Source: Mycolicibacter longobardus
GTDB lineage: Bacteria; Actinomycetota; Actinomycetes; Mycobacteriales; Mycobacteriaceae
Length of the DNA: 64,000 nt
Direction of reading: 5' to 3'
Assembly (NCBI RefSeq): GCF_002102265.1
Contig: NZ_LQPG01000008.1
Coordinates: 1 to 64,000, forward strand
Made by a program: the position numbers and the translations under genes. The stretch's first letter is position 1, and every line of letters begins with the position of its first letter. Shown here piece after piece: positions 41,692 to 50,059 of this stretch. Under the pieces are notes generated by a model, which was given only the letters and a program-made list of their open reading frames with translations, did no database searches and had not been told where the DNA came from.

Positions 41692-43038
41692 GTGCCGACC
41701 TTGCTGTGGTACCGCCGTGACCTGCGAGTCGGCGATCTGCCGTCGCTGTCGGCTGCTGTCGCAGACGATTCCGAAGTGCTGTGCTGCTTTGTGCTGGATC
41801 CACGTCTGGAGGCCTCGTCGGGGCGGCGCCGGCTCCAGTTCCTGGGTGACGGTCTGCGGCATCTTCGTGACGAACTCGGTGGCCGGCTGCTGATCACCCG
41901 CGGGCTCCCGCAGCAGCGGATCCCACAGATCGCCGCCGAGATCTCGGCGACGGCCGTGCATGTCTCGGAGGATTTCGCACCGTTCGGGCGGCGTCGTGAC
42001 GAGCAGGTCCAAGCGGCACTCGGCGAAATCCCTTTGGTGGCAATCGGATCGCCGTACCTGGTCTCGCCGGGACGGGTGGTGAAAGACGACGGAACCCCGT
42101 ACCGGGTCTTCACTCCGTTCTTTCGGCGGTGGCGCGAACACGGCTGGCGCCGGCCGGCGGCCACACGGACCGAGTCGACGCAGTTGATCGACCCGCCAGA
42201 CCTGTCCAGCCAGGCCGCCCAGCCGGTGGAAATCCCCGACGTCGGTGGGCAGATCGAGTTCCCGGCCGGGGAGGCGGCCGCGCTCCAGCACTGGAAAGAA
42301 TTTGTGGCCGACGGGTTGGACCGCTACGAACACGACCGTGATCTGCCCGCCCGCAACGGGGTGAGCCGGATGTCGGCGTATTTGAAGTTCGGCAACATCC
42401 ACCCGCGCACCATGGCCGCCGATCTCGACCTCCAGAATCCCGGAGCCGCTGCGTACCTGCGGCAGTTGGCATTCCGCGACTTCTACGCGGCGGTTCTGCA
42501 TCACTGGCCGCGCAGCGCCTGGCACAACTGGAACCACGAGTTCGACTCGATTCAGACCGACACCGATGCGCAGGCGCAGCGCCTGTTCGAGCACTGGAAG
42601 GCCGGAGAGACCGGCATTCCCATTGTCGATGCGGGCATGCGTGAACTGCGCGCCACCGGGTTCATGCACAACCGGGTTCGGATGATCGCCGCCTCGTTCC
42701 TGGTCAAAGACCTGCACCTGCCCTGGCAGTGGGGCGCCCGCTGGTTCTTGGACCAGTTGATCGACGGCGACCCGGCCAACAATCAGCATGGCTGGCAGTG
42801 GTGTGCGGGAACCGGCACTGATGCGGCACCGTACTTCCGGGTATTCAACCCGACACTGCAGGGCCGCAAGTTCGACCCCGACGGGGCCTACGTACGCCGC
42901 TGGGTTCCGGAACTAGCCGATGTCGAAGACTCCCACTTGGAGCGGGGGCAACGTCCGCCGGGTTACCCGGAGCCGATCGTCGACCATCGTCACGAGCGCG
43001 CTGAGGCGCTGCGCCGCTATCGACGGATCAGCAAGTAG
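41692..43038 (+). CDS. phr: Deoxyribodipyrimidine photolyase
   Basis: This 448-residue protein has an N-terminal antenna domain (LLWYRRDLRVGDLPSL) and a C-terminal FAD-binding domain. The latter contains NGVSRMSAYLKFGNIHPR, QLAFRDFYAAVLHHWP, GFMHNRVRMIAASFLVKDL and DGDPANNQHGWQWCAGTG, all standard for class I CPD photolyases. It repairs UV cyclobutane dimers with light. GTG 41692 is chosen because a TACCCT -10 box lies 6 nt upstream (leaderless type); a longer ATG start at 41668 lies upstream of that box. Confidence 0.93.
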   Translation: MPTLLWYRRDLRVGDLPSLSAAVADDSEVLCCFVLDPRLEASSGRRRLQFLGDGLRHLRDELGGRLLITRGLPQQRIPQIAAEISATAVHVSEDFAPFGRRRDEQVQAALGEIPLVAIGSPYLVSPGRVVKDDGTPYRVFTPFFRRWREHGWRRPAATRTESTQLIDPPDLSSQAAQPVEIPDVGGQIEFPAGEAAALQHWKEFVADGLDRYEHDRDLPARNGVSRMSAYLKFGNIHPRTMAADLDLQNPGAAAYLRQLAFRDFYAAVLHHWPRSAWHNWNHEFDSIQTDTDAQAQRLFEHWKAGETGIPIVDAGMRELRATGFMHNRVRMIAASFLVKDLHLPWQWGARWFLDQLIDGDPANNQHGWQWCAGTGTDAAPYFRVFNPTLQGRKFDPDGAYVRRWVPELADVEDSHLERGQRPPGYPEPIVDHRHERAEALRRYRRISK

Positions 43039-43053
43039 GGCGCCCCGAACGGC

Positions 43054-44415
43054 TCATTCCTGGCCGGCACGCCCCAACAGATGCCGCAGCGCCGGCTCGA
43101 GTTCGGGTGTACGGAACCGGTGACCGGCATCGCCCAGGCGCACCGGCAGCACCCGCTGGCTTGCGCAGGCGAGTTCACGCGCGCCCTGGGAGCCGAGCAA
43201 CACTCGTGGCCCCAGGCCCGGGACGGGAAGAATCGTGGGCCGGCGCAGCACTCGTCCGAGTGTCTTGGTGTATTCGCTGTTTCGTACCGGATTCGGAGCG
43301 ACGGCGTTGACCGGCCCCGAAAGCCCGGTGTCCCACAGGGCCCGGTGATAGACGTCGACCAAGTCGTCGATTCCGATCCACGACAGCCACTGTCGGCCAC
43401 TGCCGAGACGGCCGCCCAGCCCGGCTGCGAACAGCGGTCGCATCAGGCGCAGTGTCCCGCCCGCCGGCGATTGCACAATGCCGGTGCGGATGCGAACAAC
43501 GCGGGTCCCGGACTGCTCTGCCGGGGCCAGGGCGTCCTCCCAGTCGGCGACGACGTCGGCCAGATAACCATCCCCGCGTTCACTGTCTTCGGTGAGGACC
43601 TCGTCACCGCGGTCGTACCCGTAATAGCCGATTGCCGAGGCGCAGATCAGAACAGTCGGTCCATCGGTGGTCCGGGTGACCAACTCGGCGAGTCTGCGGG
43701 TCGGCCCGATTCTGCTGTCGCGGATCACGCGGCGATGCTCGTCGGTGAAGCGGCCCGCAATCGACGCGCCGGCCAGGTGAATCACCGCATCAACCCCGGC
43801 CAACAGATCGGGATCCGGATCGTCGGGATTCCATTGCCGCTCACCGGGATCGGCTGCGGACTGCCGCACCAGCCGGATCACCCGATGGCCGCCGGTGCTC
43901 AGGAACGCGGTCAATGCCGAACCTACGAGCCCCGATGCTCCACTGACGGCCACCGTCAAAGGGTCCAGGCCATGCGCTTGGGCGCGCTGGTGCGCGGCGA
44001 GGTCATCGGCAAGCTGGCGGTGTCGGTAGACGAACATCGGCCGCAGCAGCGTCTCGGGAATCGGGGTGTCGACCCGGTCGGTCATCAGGGTCCGGCCGTC
44101 ACCGAGATCGTCGAACTGGTGGGTATGCCGCCACGTCATCACCAGTCGCGCCGGCAGGGAGGCCAGGCCCCGGCTGCTCAGTTCATCGGCGAACTGCCGC
44201 GGAGGGTCGTAGCCGTCGGCCTGGTGTTGGGCCACCCAGCGGAGGCCACCGGGAAGCTTCAGCTCGGCTGTGCCGTCACGCAATGAGTCGGTTTCGGCGC
44301 GCAGCCGCATGGGCTGCCACGGTGGACTCAACCGGGCGAATGCGCCCGGTCGGGTATGCCAGGCGAAGACCTCGTCACGCGGCGCCTCGATCTCACTGGA
44401 AAACACCAACCCCAT
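43054..44415 (-). CDS. TIGR01777 family epimerase with SRPBCC N-terminus
   Basis: This 453-residue fusion protein has residues 1-150 forming a SRPBCC/polyketide cyclase-like domain (MGLVFSSEIEAPRDEVFAWHT). Residues 155-450 form an NAD-dependent epimerase domain (VAVSGASGLVGSALTAFL, ASAIGYYGYDRGDEVLTEDS, RTGIVQSPAGG). This is the TIGR01777 (YfcH-like) arrangement usual in actinobacteria. It faces the photolyase and is followed upstream by the DUF1295 gene on the same strand. Substrate unknown. Confidence 0.87.
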   Translation of the reverse strand: MGLVFSSEIEAPRDEVFAWHTRPGAFARLSPPWQPMRLRAETDSLRDGTAELKLPGGLRWVAQHQADGYDPPRQFADELSSRGLASLPARLVMTWRHTHQFDDLGDGRTLMTDRVDTPIPETLLRPMFVYRHRQLADDLAAHQRAQAHGLDPLTVAVSGASGLVGSALTAFLSTGGHRVIRLVRQSAADPGERQWNPDDPDPDLLAGVDAVIHLAGASIAGRFTDEHRRVIRDSRIGPTRRLAELVTRTTDGPTVLICASAIGYYGYDRGDEVLTEDSERGDGYLADVVADWEDALAPAEQSGTRVVRIRTGIVQSPAGGTLRLMRPLFAAGLGGRLGSGRQWLSWIGIDDLVDVYHRALWDTGLSGPVNAVAPNPVRNSEYTKTLGRVLRRPTILPVPGLGPRVLLGSQGARELACASQRVLPVRLGDAGHRFRTPELEPALRHLLGRAGQE

Positions 44416-44430
44416 GCATCGACGCTACCG

Positions 44431-45312
44431 TCAGTTCGCAATGCGTCGAGGCGGGCGCGGGAAAAGGCGCGGCACCCGGTCGATCACATCCTGATACTCA
44501 GGCCGGCGTTGCAGGCTGCGGTCCTCCATCATCGGAATGCTGGCGCCCAAGAACATGGCCAGCATCGTCAGCACCCCGAAGAACATCCACCAGGCCTGAG
44601 CCGGTGCGGCGGCCACCCCGAACAGCGCGCATGCGAACCAGAAGCTGAGCTCACCGAAATAGTTGGGGTGTCGAGACCAGCCCCATACCCCACGATCCAT
44701 CGCCGTGCCCGGTGGCTGGTCCCGCACGAATCGCTGCAACTGCGTGTCGGCGACCAGTTCGAGCAGGACGGCGGCGATGCCGATGACAAAGGCGACGACG
44801 GAGAGCCAGACCAGCCCGCGCTCGGGCCGGGTCACCGCGACATACACCGGCACCATGCCGGCGAACACCTGCAGCGTGGGAATCAGGTGAATGCCGACGA
44901 GGTCCGCGGCGAACTCCCCGCGCCCCGCTCGTTGCCGCAGGGTCTGATATCTCCAGTCCTCATGGTGCAGGCCGGGAAACCCCCAGGCCCAGTTGGCCGT
45001 GAGGCGCACCGCCCACAGCCCGACGACCACGGCGACCAACACGCAACGCGTCGTGTCGACATGGGGCGTGCTCTGCATCCACCAATACGCCAGCAGCAGC
45101 GGCGGGATGACACTCCAGTAGGCGTCGTAGAAGCTGGAATTGCGGAAGCCCCTGCTGAAGGCGAATACCACCAGGGTGGCCAACACGTCGGCGATCAACG
45201 TAGCGAGCCAGAGCTGTCCGGTGCTGGTTCCCCAAGCCAGCCAGGCGCCGGCTACGCCGATCGCGACCAGGTACGCCGCGCTGATGAGGCACAGCGATGC
45301 TGCCTTACCCAT
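44431..45312 (-). CDS. DUF1295 (steroid 5-alpha-reductase-like) membrane protein
   Basis: This 293-residue protein has about seven membrane segments. It has ANWAWGFPGLHHEDWRYQTLR and the C-terminal MDRGVWGWSRHPNYFGELSFWF, which is the DUF1295/5-alpha reductase hallmark (RHPNYFGE) involved in NADPH binding. It may reduce a steroid-like or lipid substrate. It lies 15 bp before the TIGR01777 gene, so they share an operon. Confidence 0.87.
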   Translation of the reverse strand: MGKAASLCLISAAYLVAIGVAGAWLAWGTSTGQLWLATLIADVLATLVVFAFSRGFRNSSFYDAYWSVIPPLLLAYWWMQSTPHVDTTRCVLVAVVVGLWAVRLTANWAWGFPGLHHEDWRYQTLRQRAGRGEFAADLVGIHLIPTLQVFAGMVPVYVAVTRPERGLVWLSVVAFVIGIAAVLLELVADTQLQRFVRDQPPGTAMDRGVWGWSRHPNYFGELSFWFACALFGVAAAPAQAWWMFFGVLTMLAMFLGASIPMMEDRSLQRRPEYQDVIDRVPRLFPRPPRRIAN

Positions 45313-45350
45313 CGTCCTAACCTACCGTCCCAAGGGGTTCGTAGATTCCG

Positions 45351-46880
45351 CTAGCCGTACTGCTTGCGTAAGTGGGGCTTGACCACCTTGCCACTGGCAT
45401 TGCGGGGCAATTCGGCCACCAGCACAAGCTCTTTGGGGTGCTTGTAGCGGGCGAGCCGTTCGTTGAGGAAGGGTTCGAGGTCGTCCAGCGTCAGCGACGC
45501 CTCGCCGGCGGTGACAGTCACGATGGCTACCGGAACCTCACCCCACTTCTCGTCGGCGCGCCCGATCACGGCCGCCTCCCGGATCATCGGATGCTCGAAC
45601 AGCACGTTCTCCACCTCGGCGCAGTAGATGTTCTCACCGCCGGAGATGATCATGTCCTTCTTGCGGTCGACGACGTAGACGAAGCCCTCGTCGTCGACAC
45701 GAACCAGATCTCCCGAGTGGAACCAGCCACCGGTGAAGGCCTCCGCGGTGGCCTCCGGCTTGTTCCAGTAGCCCTGCATCATGGTCGGCCCGCGGTAGAC
45801 GATCTCACCGATCTCGCCGGGCGCCACGTCGTTCATGTCGTCGTCGACCACCCTGGCGGCGATGGTCGGGATCACCTTGCCCACCGAGCCGAGTTTGCGG
45901 ATGGCGTCGGCGCCGTCGAGCACGCAGGTGATGGGCGACATCTCGGTCTGACCGAACACCGCGACGTTGAGCGCATCCGGGAAGGTCTCGGCCATGGCGC
46001 GCAGCACTGTGTCCGACGCCGGTGCGGCACCCCAGCTGATAACCTCTAGGGCCAGATCCCTTTGCCGCACAGTCGGGTCCGCGCAAATCAGCTGCCACTG
46101 CGCCGGCACCAGGAACACCGACGTGGCCCGCTCCCGCTCCCAGGCGTCCAGCGTCTCCGCGGCGTTGAACGCCCCGAGGGGGTGGATCACCGTCTTGGTA
46201 CCGACCACAAGGTTGGGTGCGATGCTGCCCAGGCCGGCGATGTGAAACATCGGCGCGGCGCAGAAGTACACGCTGTCCGGGTTGGTTTGCAACGCCTGGA
46301 TGCAGTTCAGGGACTGTGCCTGCAAGTTCGAATAGGACAGCATGGCGCCCTTGGGACTTCCCGTCGTCCCGGAGGTGTACATGATCAGTGCCGGGGTGTC
46401 TTCGGGGATGTCGGTTGCCGGGTACGGGTCTCCGGGCTCGGTGATCAGCGACTCGTAGTCGTCGCCGAGTACCACGGCCACATCGAGCCCGGTGGTGTTC
46501 TTGCGGACCGCTTCGATCAGCGGCGCGAGCAGTTGGTCGGTGATGACGCCCTTGGCGCCGCTGTCGGAGACGATGTAGCTGATCTCGGGGTCGGTGAGGC
46601 GGAAATTGACCGGCACGGCGATGGCTCCCAGGGCGTTGATCGCCAGCACCGACTCGACGTACTCGGTGTGATTGAGCATCACGATCAGGACGCGGTCACC
46701 GAGCCTGATGCCGCGCCGGAACAGTGCCCCGGCAAGACGTTCCGAACGATCGTGCAGCGCTCGCCAGGTGGTGTCGTTGCCACGACAGCGAAACGCGACG
46801 GCGTCGGGACGCATCTCGGCGTGGATCGCCACCTGGTTCATCCAGTGGTTGCGGCGAGACCGCAAGGGCTGTGCGGTCAT
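45351..46880 (-). CDS. FadD5-like fatty acyl-CoA/AMP ligase
   Basis: This 509-residue ANL-superfamily enzyme has P-loop YTSGTTGSPKG, AFGQTEMSP-like VAVFGQTEMSP, GWFHSGDLVR, DRKKDMIISGGENIY and the C-terminal catalytic lysine in NASGKVVKPHL. It closely parallels mycobacterial FadD5. It activates an acid to an acyl-AMP and then the CoA ester. Its start overlaps the stop of the enoyl-CoA hydratase, so the two form an operon. The divergent double-TetR gene is the likely regulator. Confidence 0.88.
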   Translation of the reverse strand: MTAQPLRSRRNHWMNQVAIHAEMRPDAVAFRCRGNDTTWRALHDRSERLAGALFRRGIRLGDRVLIVMLNHTEYVESVLAINALGAIAVPVNFRLTDPEISYIVSDSGAKGVITDQLLAPLIEAVRKNTTGLDVAVVLGDDYESLITEPGDPYPATDIPEDTPALIMYTSGTTGSPKGAMLSYSNLQAQSLNCIQALQTNPDSVYFCAAPMFHIAGLGSIAPNLVVGTKTVIHPLGAFNAAETLDAWERERATSVFLVPAQWQLICADPTVRQRDLALEVISWGAAPASDTVLRAMAETFPDALNVAVFGQTEMSPITCVLDGADAIRKLGSVGKVIPTIAARVVDDDMNDVAPGEIGEIVYRGPTMMQGYWNKPEATAEAFTGGWFHSGDLVRVDDEGFVYVVDRKKDMIISGGENIYCAEVENVLFEHPMIREAAVIGRADEKWGEVPVAIVTVTAGEASLTLDDLEPFLNERLARYKHPKELVLVAELPRNASGKVVKPHLRKQYG

Positions 46881-47656
46881 TGGCCGAACACCGCCTTGCG
46901 CTTCTGCAGCATCGCGGAAGCGCCCTCGAAGAAGTCGGGGGAGCCCAGCAACTCCATTTGGCCGGCCTTCTCGCGGGCCAGCGCGGCCTCAAGTGATGCG
47001 AGGCCGGTGGCGTTGAGCGCCCGTTTGGTCAATTCCAGGGCACGGCGCGGCCCATGGGCCAGCTTCTCGGCGGCGGCGTCGACGCGTGCGTCCAACTCCG
47101 CGTCGGTGAGCACCGCGTTGATCAGGCCGGCGTCGCGGGCGGCAGTCGCAGGCAGGCGCTCACCGAGCAGTGCCATCTCATTGGCGACGGCGCGTCCGGC
47201 CGCAGCGGCGACCAGTGCGGTGGTGCCGCCGTCGGGCATCAGACCGATGTTGGTGAACGACAGCAGGAAATAGGCGCTCTCGGCGGCGTAGATCAGATCG
47301 GCGGCCAGTGCCAGGCCCACGCCGACGCCGGCGACCGGGCCATTGATCCGCGCGATCACCGGTACCGGGGTCTGGGCGACCGAGGTGACCATCCGGCTGG
47401 CGCAGTCCATCACCTCCTCGGGGCCGATTCCGCCGACGGCGGACAGGTCGGCGCCGGTACAGAACGCCTTGCCCTCGCCGGTGACCACGATGACCCGCAC
47501 CTCGGGATCATCGGCCGCTCCAGAGAACACGTCGCCGAGGGCGGTCATGGTGGCGTAGTCGATCGCGTTGAGCCGTTCGGGATTGGTCAGCGTCACCCGC
47601 AGGACCCGGCCGTCGCGGGTCGCGGTGAGTTTGGCGGAGCCGGTGCTCTCGGACAT
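46877..47656 (-). CDS. Enoyl-CoA hydratase/isomerase
   Basis: This 259-residue crotonase-fold protein has oxyanion-hole segments GEGKAFCTGADLSAVGG and INGPVAGVGVGLALAADL, and catalytic region FLLSFTNIGLMPDGG. It acts in beta-oxidation or a similar CoA-thioester pathway together with the ligase downstream. The promoter lies in the 81-bp gap to the divergent TetR gene. AT-rich dyad-like sequence (GTAAAT/GTTAAC) there could be the operator. Confidence 0.88.
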   Translation of the reverse strand: MSESTGSAKLTATRDGRVLRVTLTNPERLNAIDYATMTALGDVFSGAADDPEVRVIVVTGEGKAFCTGADLSAVGGIGPEEVMDCASRMVTSVAQTPVPVIARINGPVAGVGVGLALAADLIYAAESAYFLLSFTNIGLMPDGGTTALVAAAAGRAVANEMALLGERLPATAARDAGLINAVLTDAELDARVDAAAEKLAHGPRRALELTKRALNATGLASLEAALAREKAGQMELLGSPDFFEGASAMLQKRKAVFGQ

Positions 47657-47737
47657 GGTCTTCCTTTGCGGATGAAAATGTAAATTGTGGTTAACTTATG
47701 GGCGTCCGACCGAGCTGTCAACACAGGGGGGGTGAGA

Positions 47738-48943
47738 ATGGCCACGACCGGGGCATCGACGACCCCGGTGCAGCGGCGCCCCAAGGACCGCAAGGCGCAG
47801 ATCGTCAGGGCCGCCGCGCGTGCTTTCAGCGATCGCGGCTACCACGCCGTCGGTGTCGACGAGATCGCCGCCGAGGTCGGCATCTCGGGGCCGGCGCTGT
47901 ACCGGCATTTCGCCAACAAGTACGCGCTGCTGGTCGCGACCGCCGAGCACGCGGCGGCGGCGTTGGTGACCGCTGCCCGATCCGCCGACGACCCGAACCG
48001 GCCGGCACGGGAACGGTTGGGTGCGATCACCGACGCGCTGATCGAGACCACGATCGGGATGCGACGCGAGGGCGCGTTCTATCGGTGGGAGCGGCGCTAC
48101 CTGCAGCCGCCGGATCGCACGCACATCCGCGGCAGCTACGACGAGCTGAACGCCGCCATCGCCGAACCGCTGGCGGTACTGCGCCCGCGGCTGTCCGGTG
48201 TCGACACGGCGACCCTGGCCGCCGCGGCGCTGAGCGTCATCGGCAGTATCTCCGCGCACCGAACACGACTGCCCGCCGCGACACTGCACTCGCTGCTGGG
48301 TGAGCTGTGTTGGTCGGTGCTGACCGCCGAGTTGCCTCCGGCGCCGGCTGCTCCCGCGCCCCGGCGGCCGCAGCGGGGCCTGCCGAGCACCTCCAAACGC
48401 GAGCGGTTGCTGGTCGAAGCCATCCGCCTGTTCGGGCAGCGGGGCTTCTACGAAGTCGGTATCGAGGAGATCGGCACCGCGGCCGGTTTGAACGGCTCCA
48501 GCGCGTACCGCTACTACCCGAGCAAGGCCGCCCTGCTCGCCGCCGCCTTCCACCGGGCCAGCGACCGGGTGTTGCTGGTCATCACCGATGCCCTGGCCGA
48601 GTCGAGCGATCCGCGGCAGGCCGCGCTGCGGATCGCCGAACGCTATACCGCGCTGGCGTTCGCCGCGCCCGACCTGATCAACATCTACTTCGCCGAGTTC
48701 GCGAACCTGCCCGAACGCGACCGGGTCGAGCTGCGCGGGCTGCAGCGGCAGAACGTCAACGAATGGGCCCACCTGGTCGCTCAGGTCGGATCGGGAGAGA
48801 CCGAAGCGGTGTTCCGCGTCCACGCGGCCCTTGCCCTTGTCGTCGATATCGGACGCCTGGTTAACTTCGACGACACCGACGAGCACCGGTCGCGGATCGG
48901 CACCTTGATGGAGGCCGTGCTCTTCGGCGGCGGGCAACGCTGA
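47738..48943 (+). CDS. TetR-family regulator with two TetR domains
   Basis: This 401-residue protein has two complete TetR N-terminal domains. HTH1 is at about residues 20-65 (VDEIAAEVGISGPALYRHF), and HTH2 at about 230-275 (IEEIGTAAGLNGSSAYRYY), each followed by a helical ligand-binding part. A single-chain 'tandem' TetR would bind one palindrome as a monomer or two sites as a dimer. ATG 47738 has a G-rich RBS upstream. It diverges from echA-fadD and probably controls that operon in response to a CoA ester. Confidence 0.85.
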   Translation: MATTGASTTPVQRRPKDRKAQIVRAAARAFSDRGYHAVGVDEIAAEVGISGPALYRHFANKYALLVATAEHAAAALVTAARSADDPNRPARERLGAITDALIETTIGMRREGAFYRWERRYLQPPDRTHIRGSYDELNAAIAEPLAVLRPRLSGVDTATLAAAALSVIGSISAHRTRLPAATLHSLLGELCWSVLTAELPPAPAAPAPRRPQRGLPSTSKRERLLVEAIRLFGQRGFYEVGIEEIGTAAGLNGSSAYRYYPSKAALLAAAFHRASDRVLLVITDALAESSDPRQAALRIAERYTALAFAAPDLINIYFAEFANLPERDRVELRGLQRQNVNEWAHLVAQVGSGETEAVFRVHAALALVVDIGRLVNFDDTDEHRSRIGTLMEAVLFGGGQR

Positions 48944-48972
48944 TTCAACGCCGCGCTGGCTACCATCGGACT

Positions 48973-49359
48973 GTGACTGCCTCCTCATCGGCACCGCACC
49001 GTGCCGTGAACGTTGCGCGCGGGCTGGCCGGGATGCTGCTCGGCATGGGTGCCGCACATTTCGTCTGGCCCAAGCCGTTCGATGCGATCGTCCCGGCTGA
49101 ACTGCCGGGCACGGCCCGGGCGTACACGCATGTGTCCGGACTTGCCGAAGTCGCGATCGGAGCTCTGCTGCTGTTGCCGCGCACCCGCCGAGAGGCGGGG
49201 CTTGCCGCGGTCGCGCTGTTCGTCGCGGTGTTCCCGGCCAACGTCAACTGTGTCCGGCTGTTCTGGGACAAGCCGTGGTTGAGGGCTGCGATGATCGCGC
49301 GCCTGCCGCTGCAGATTCCGATGATCGTGGCCGCGTTGCGGGTGTGGCGCGCCGGTTAG
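48973..49359 (+). CDS. DoxX-like small membrane protein
   Basis: This 128-residue protein has four predicted membrane segments, with GMGAAHFVWPKPFDAIVP and SGLAEVAIGALLLLPRTRR as in the DoxX/DUF4267-like family. Start is GTG 48973. Its stop abuts the ATG of the TetR gene, so the two are one operon. Function unknown. Confidence 0.7.
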   Translation: MTASSSAPHRAVNVARGLAGMLLGMGAAHFVWPKPFDAIVPAELPGTARAYTHVSGLAEVAIGALLLLPRTRREAGLAAVALFVAVFPANVNCVRLFWDKPWLRAAMIARLPLQIPMIVAALRVWRAG

Positions 49360-49989
49360 ATGACCTACGTCAAGGCGACCGAGCGCGAGGGGCAGATCGT
49401 CGCGGCGGCCATGCAGGTACTCAGTGAGGTCGGCGTACCGGGGACGACGTTGCGCGCGGTCGCTGCCCAAGCCGGAATCCCGCTGGGCACGTTGCACTAC
49501 GTGTTTCCGTCCAAGGACCAGCTGCTGCGTGCGGTCATCGCCACGGTCATCAGCGATGTCGTGGACGCGGTTCGGGCCGACCTGGAGCTTGACCGGGGAG
49601 TGGCCCATGCGCTTCGGCAGGGCGTGACGAGCTTCTGGAGCAAGTTGGTCGAAAGCGACACCGGGCTGCAGATCATGCAGTACGAGCTGGCCATGTACTC
49701 GGTGCGAAGCGAAGGCTCCGGTGGGCTGGCTCAGCTGCAGTACGAGCGCTACACCACGCTCGTCACCGAGTTCTGTGCGCAGGCCGCCGAGGCGGCCGGC
49801 GAGCGCTGTGCCATCGATTTCGACAGCCTCGGACGGCTCGCACTGGCCCTGACCGACGGCCTGATCCTGCAGTATGTGACGAGCCCGGATCCCGATCGGG
49901 CCCGACGCGATCTCGACCGCGCCGTCGACATGATCGTGCGATTCGCCGATCCCCAGCCCGTCGGCGCCCGGCCGCGCCGCTCCGGCTGA
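49360..49989 (+). CDS. TetR-family regulator, likely controller of the amine oxidase
   Basis: This 209-residue protein has an N-terminal HTH (TTLRAVAAQAGIPLGTLHYVF, then SKDQLLRAVI) and a helical C-terminal ligand domain. It starts directly after the DoxX-like gene and is followed 70 bp later by the amine oxidase. The promoter of the oxidase holds a TetR-type palindrome, so this protein is its probable repressor. Confidence 0.85.
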   Translation: MTYVKATEREGQIVAAAMQVLSEVGVPGTTLRAVAAQAGIPLGTLHYVFPSKDQLLRAVIATVISDVVDAVRADLELDRGVAHALRQGVTSFWSKLVESDTGLQIMQYELAMYSVRSEGSGGLAQLQYERYTTLVTEFCAQAAEAAGERCAIDFDSLGRLALALTDGLILQYVTSPDPDRARRDLDRAVDMIVRFADPQPVGARPRRSG

Positions 49990-50023
49990 TCTCGGGTGGG
50001 GGTTCGACCGGCAGCGGCGAACC

Positions 50024-50052
50024 TTGACTCGGTCGGTTGACCGACTTAGATT
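50024..50052 (+). promoter_or_regulatory. Amine oxidase promoter with operator in the spacer
   Basis: TTGACT (50024-50029) and TAGATT (50047-50052) are 17 bp apart. A perfect 14-bp dyad, GTCGGT-TG-ACCGAC (50032-50045), fills the spacer, so a bound TetR dimer would exclude polymerase. A GTG lies 7 nt after the -10, giving a leaderless start. Confidence 0.7.
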
Positions 50053-50059
50053 AATGGGC

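Noticed and set aside
47696-49057. Open frame antisense to the double TetR gene
   Set aside because: Low-complexity Arg/Gln/Gly-rich translation. The sense strand has two TetR domains.
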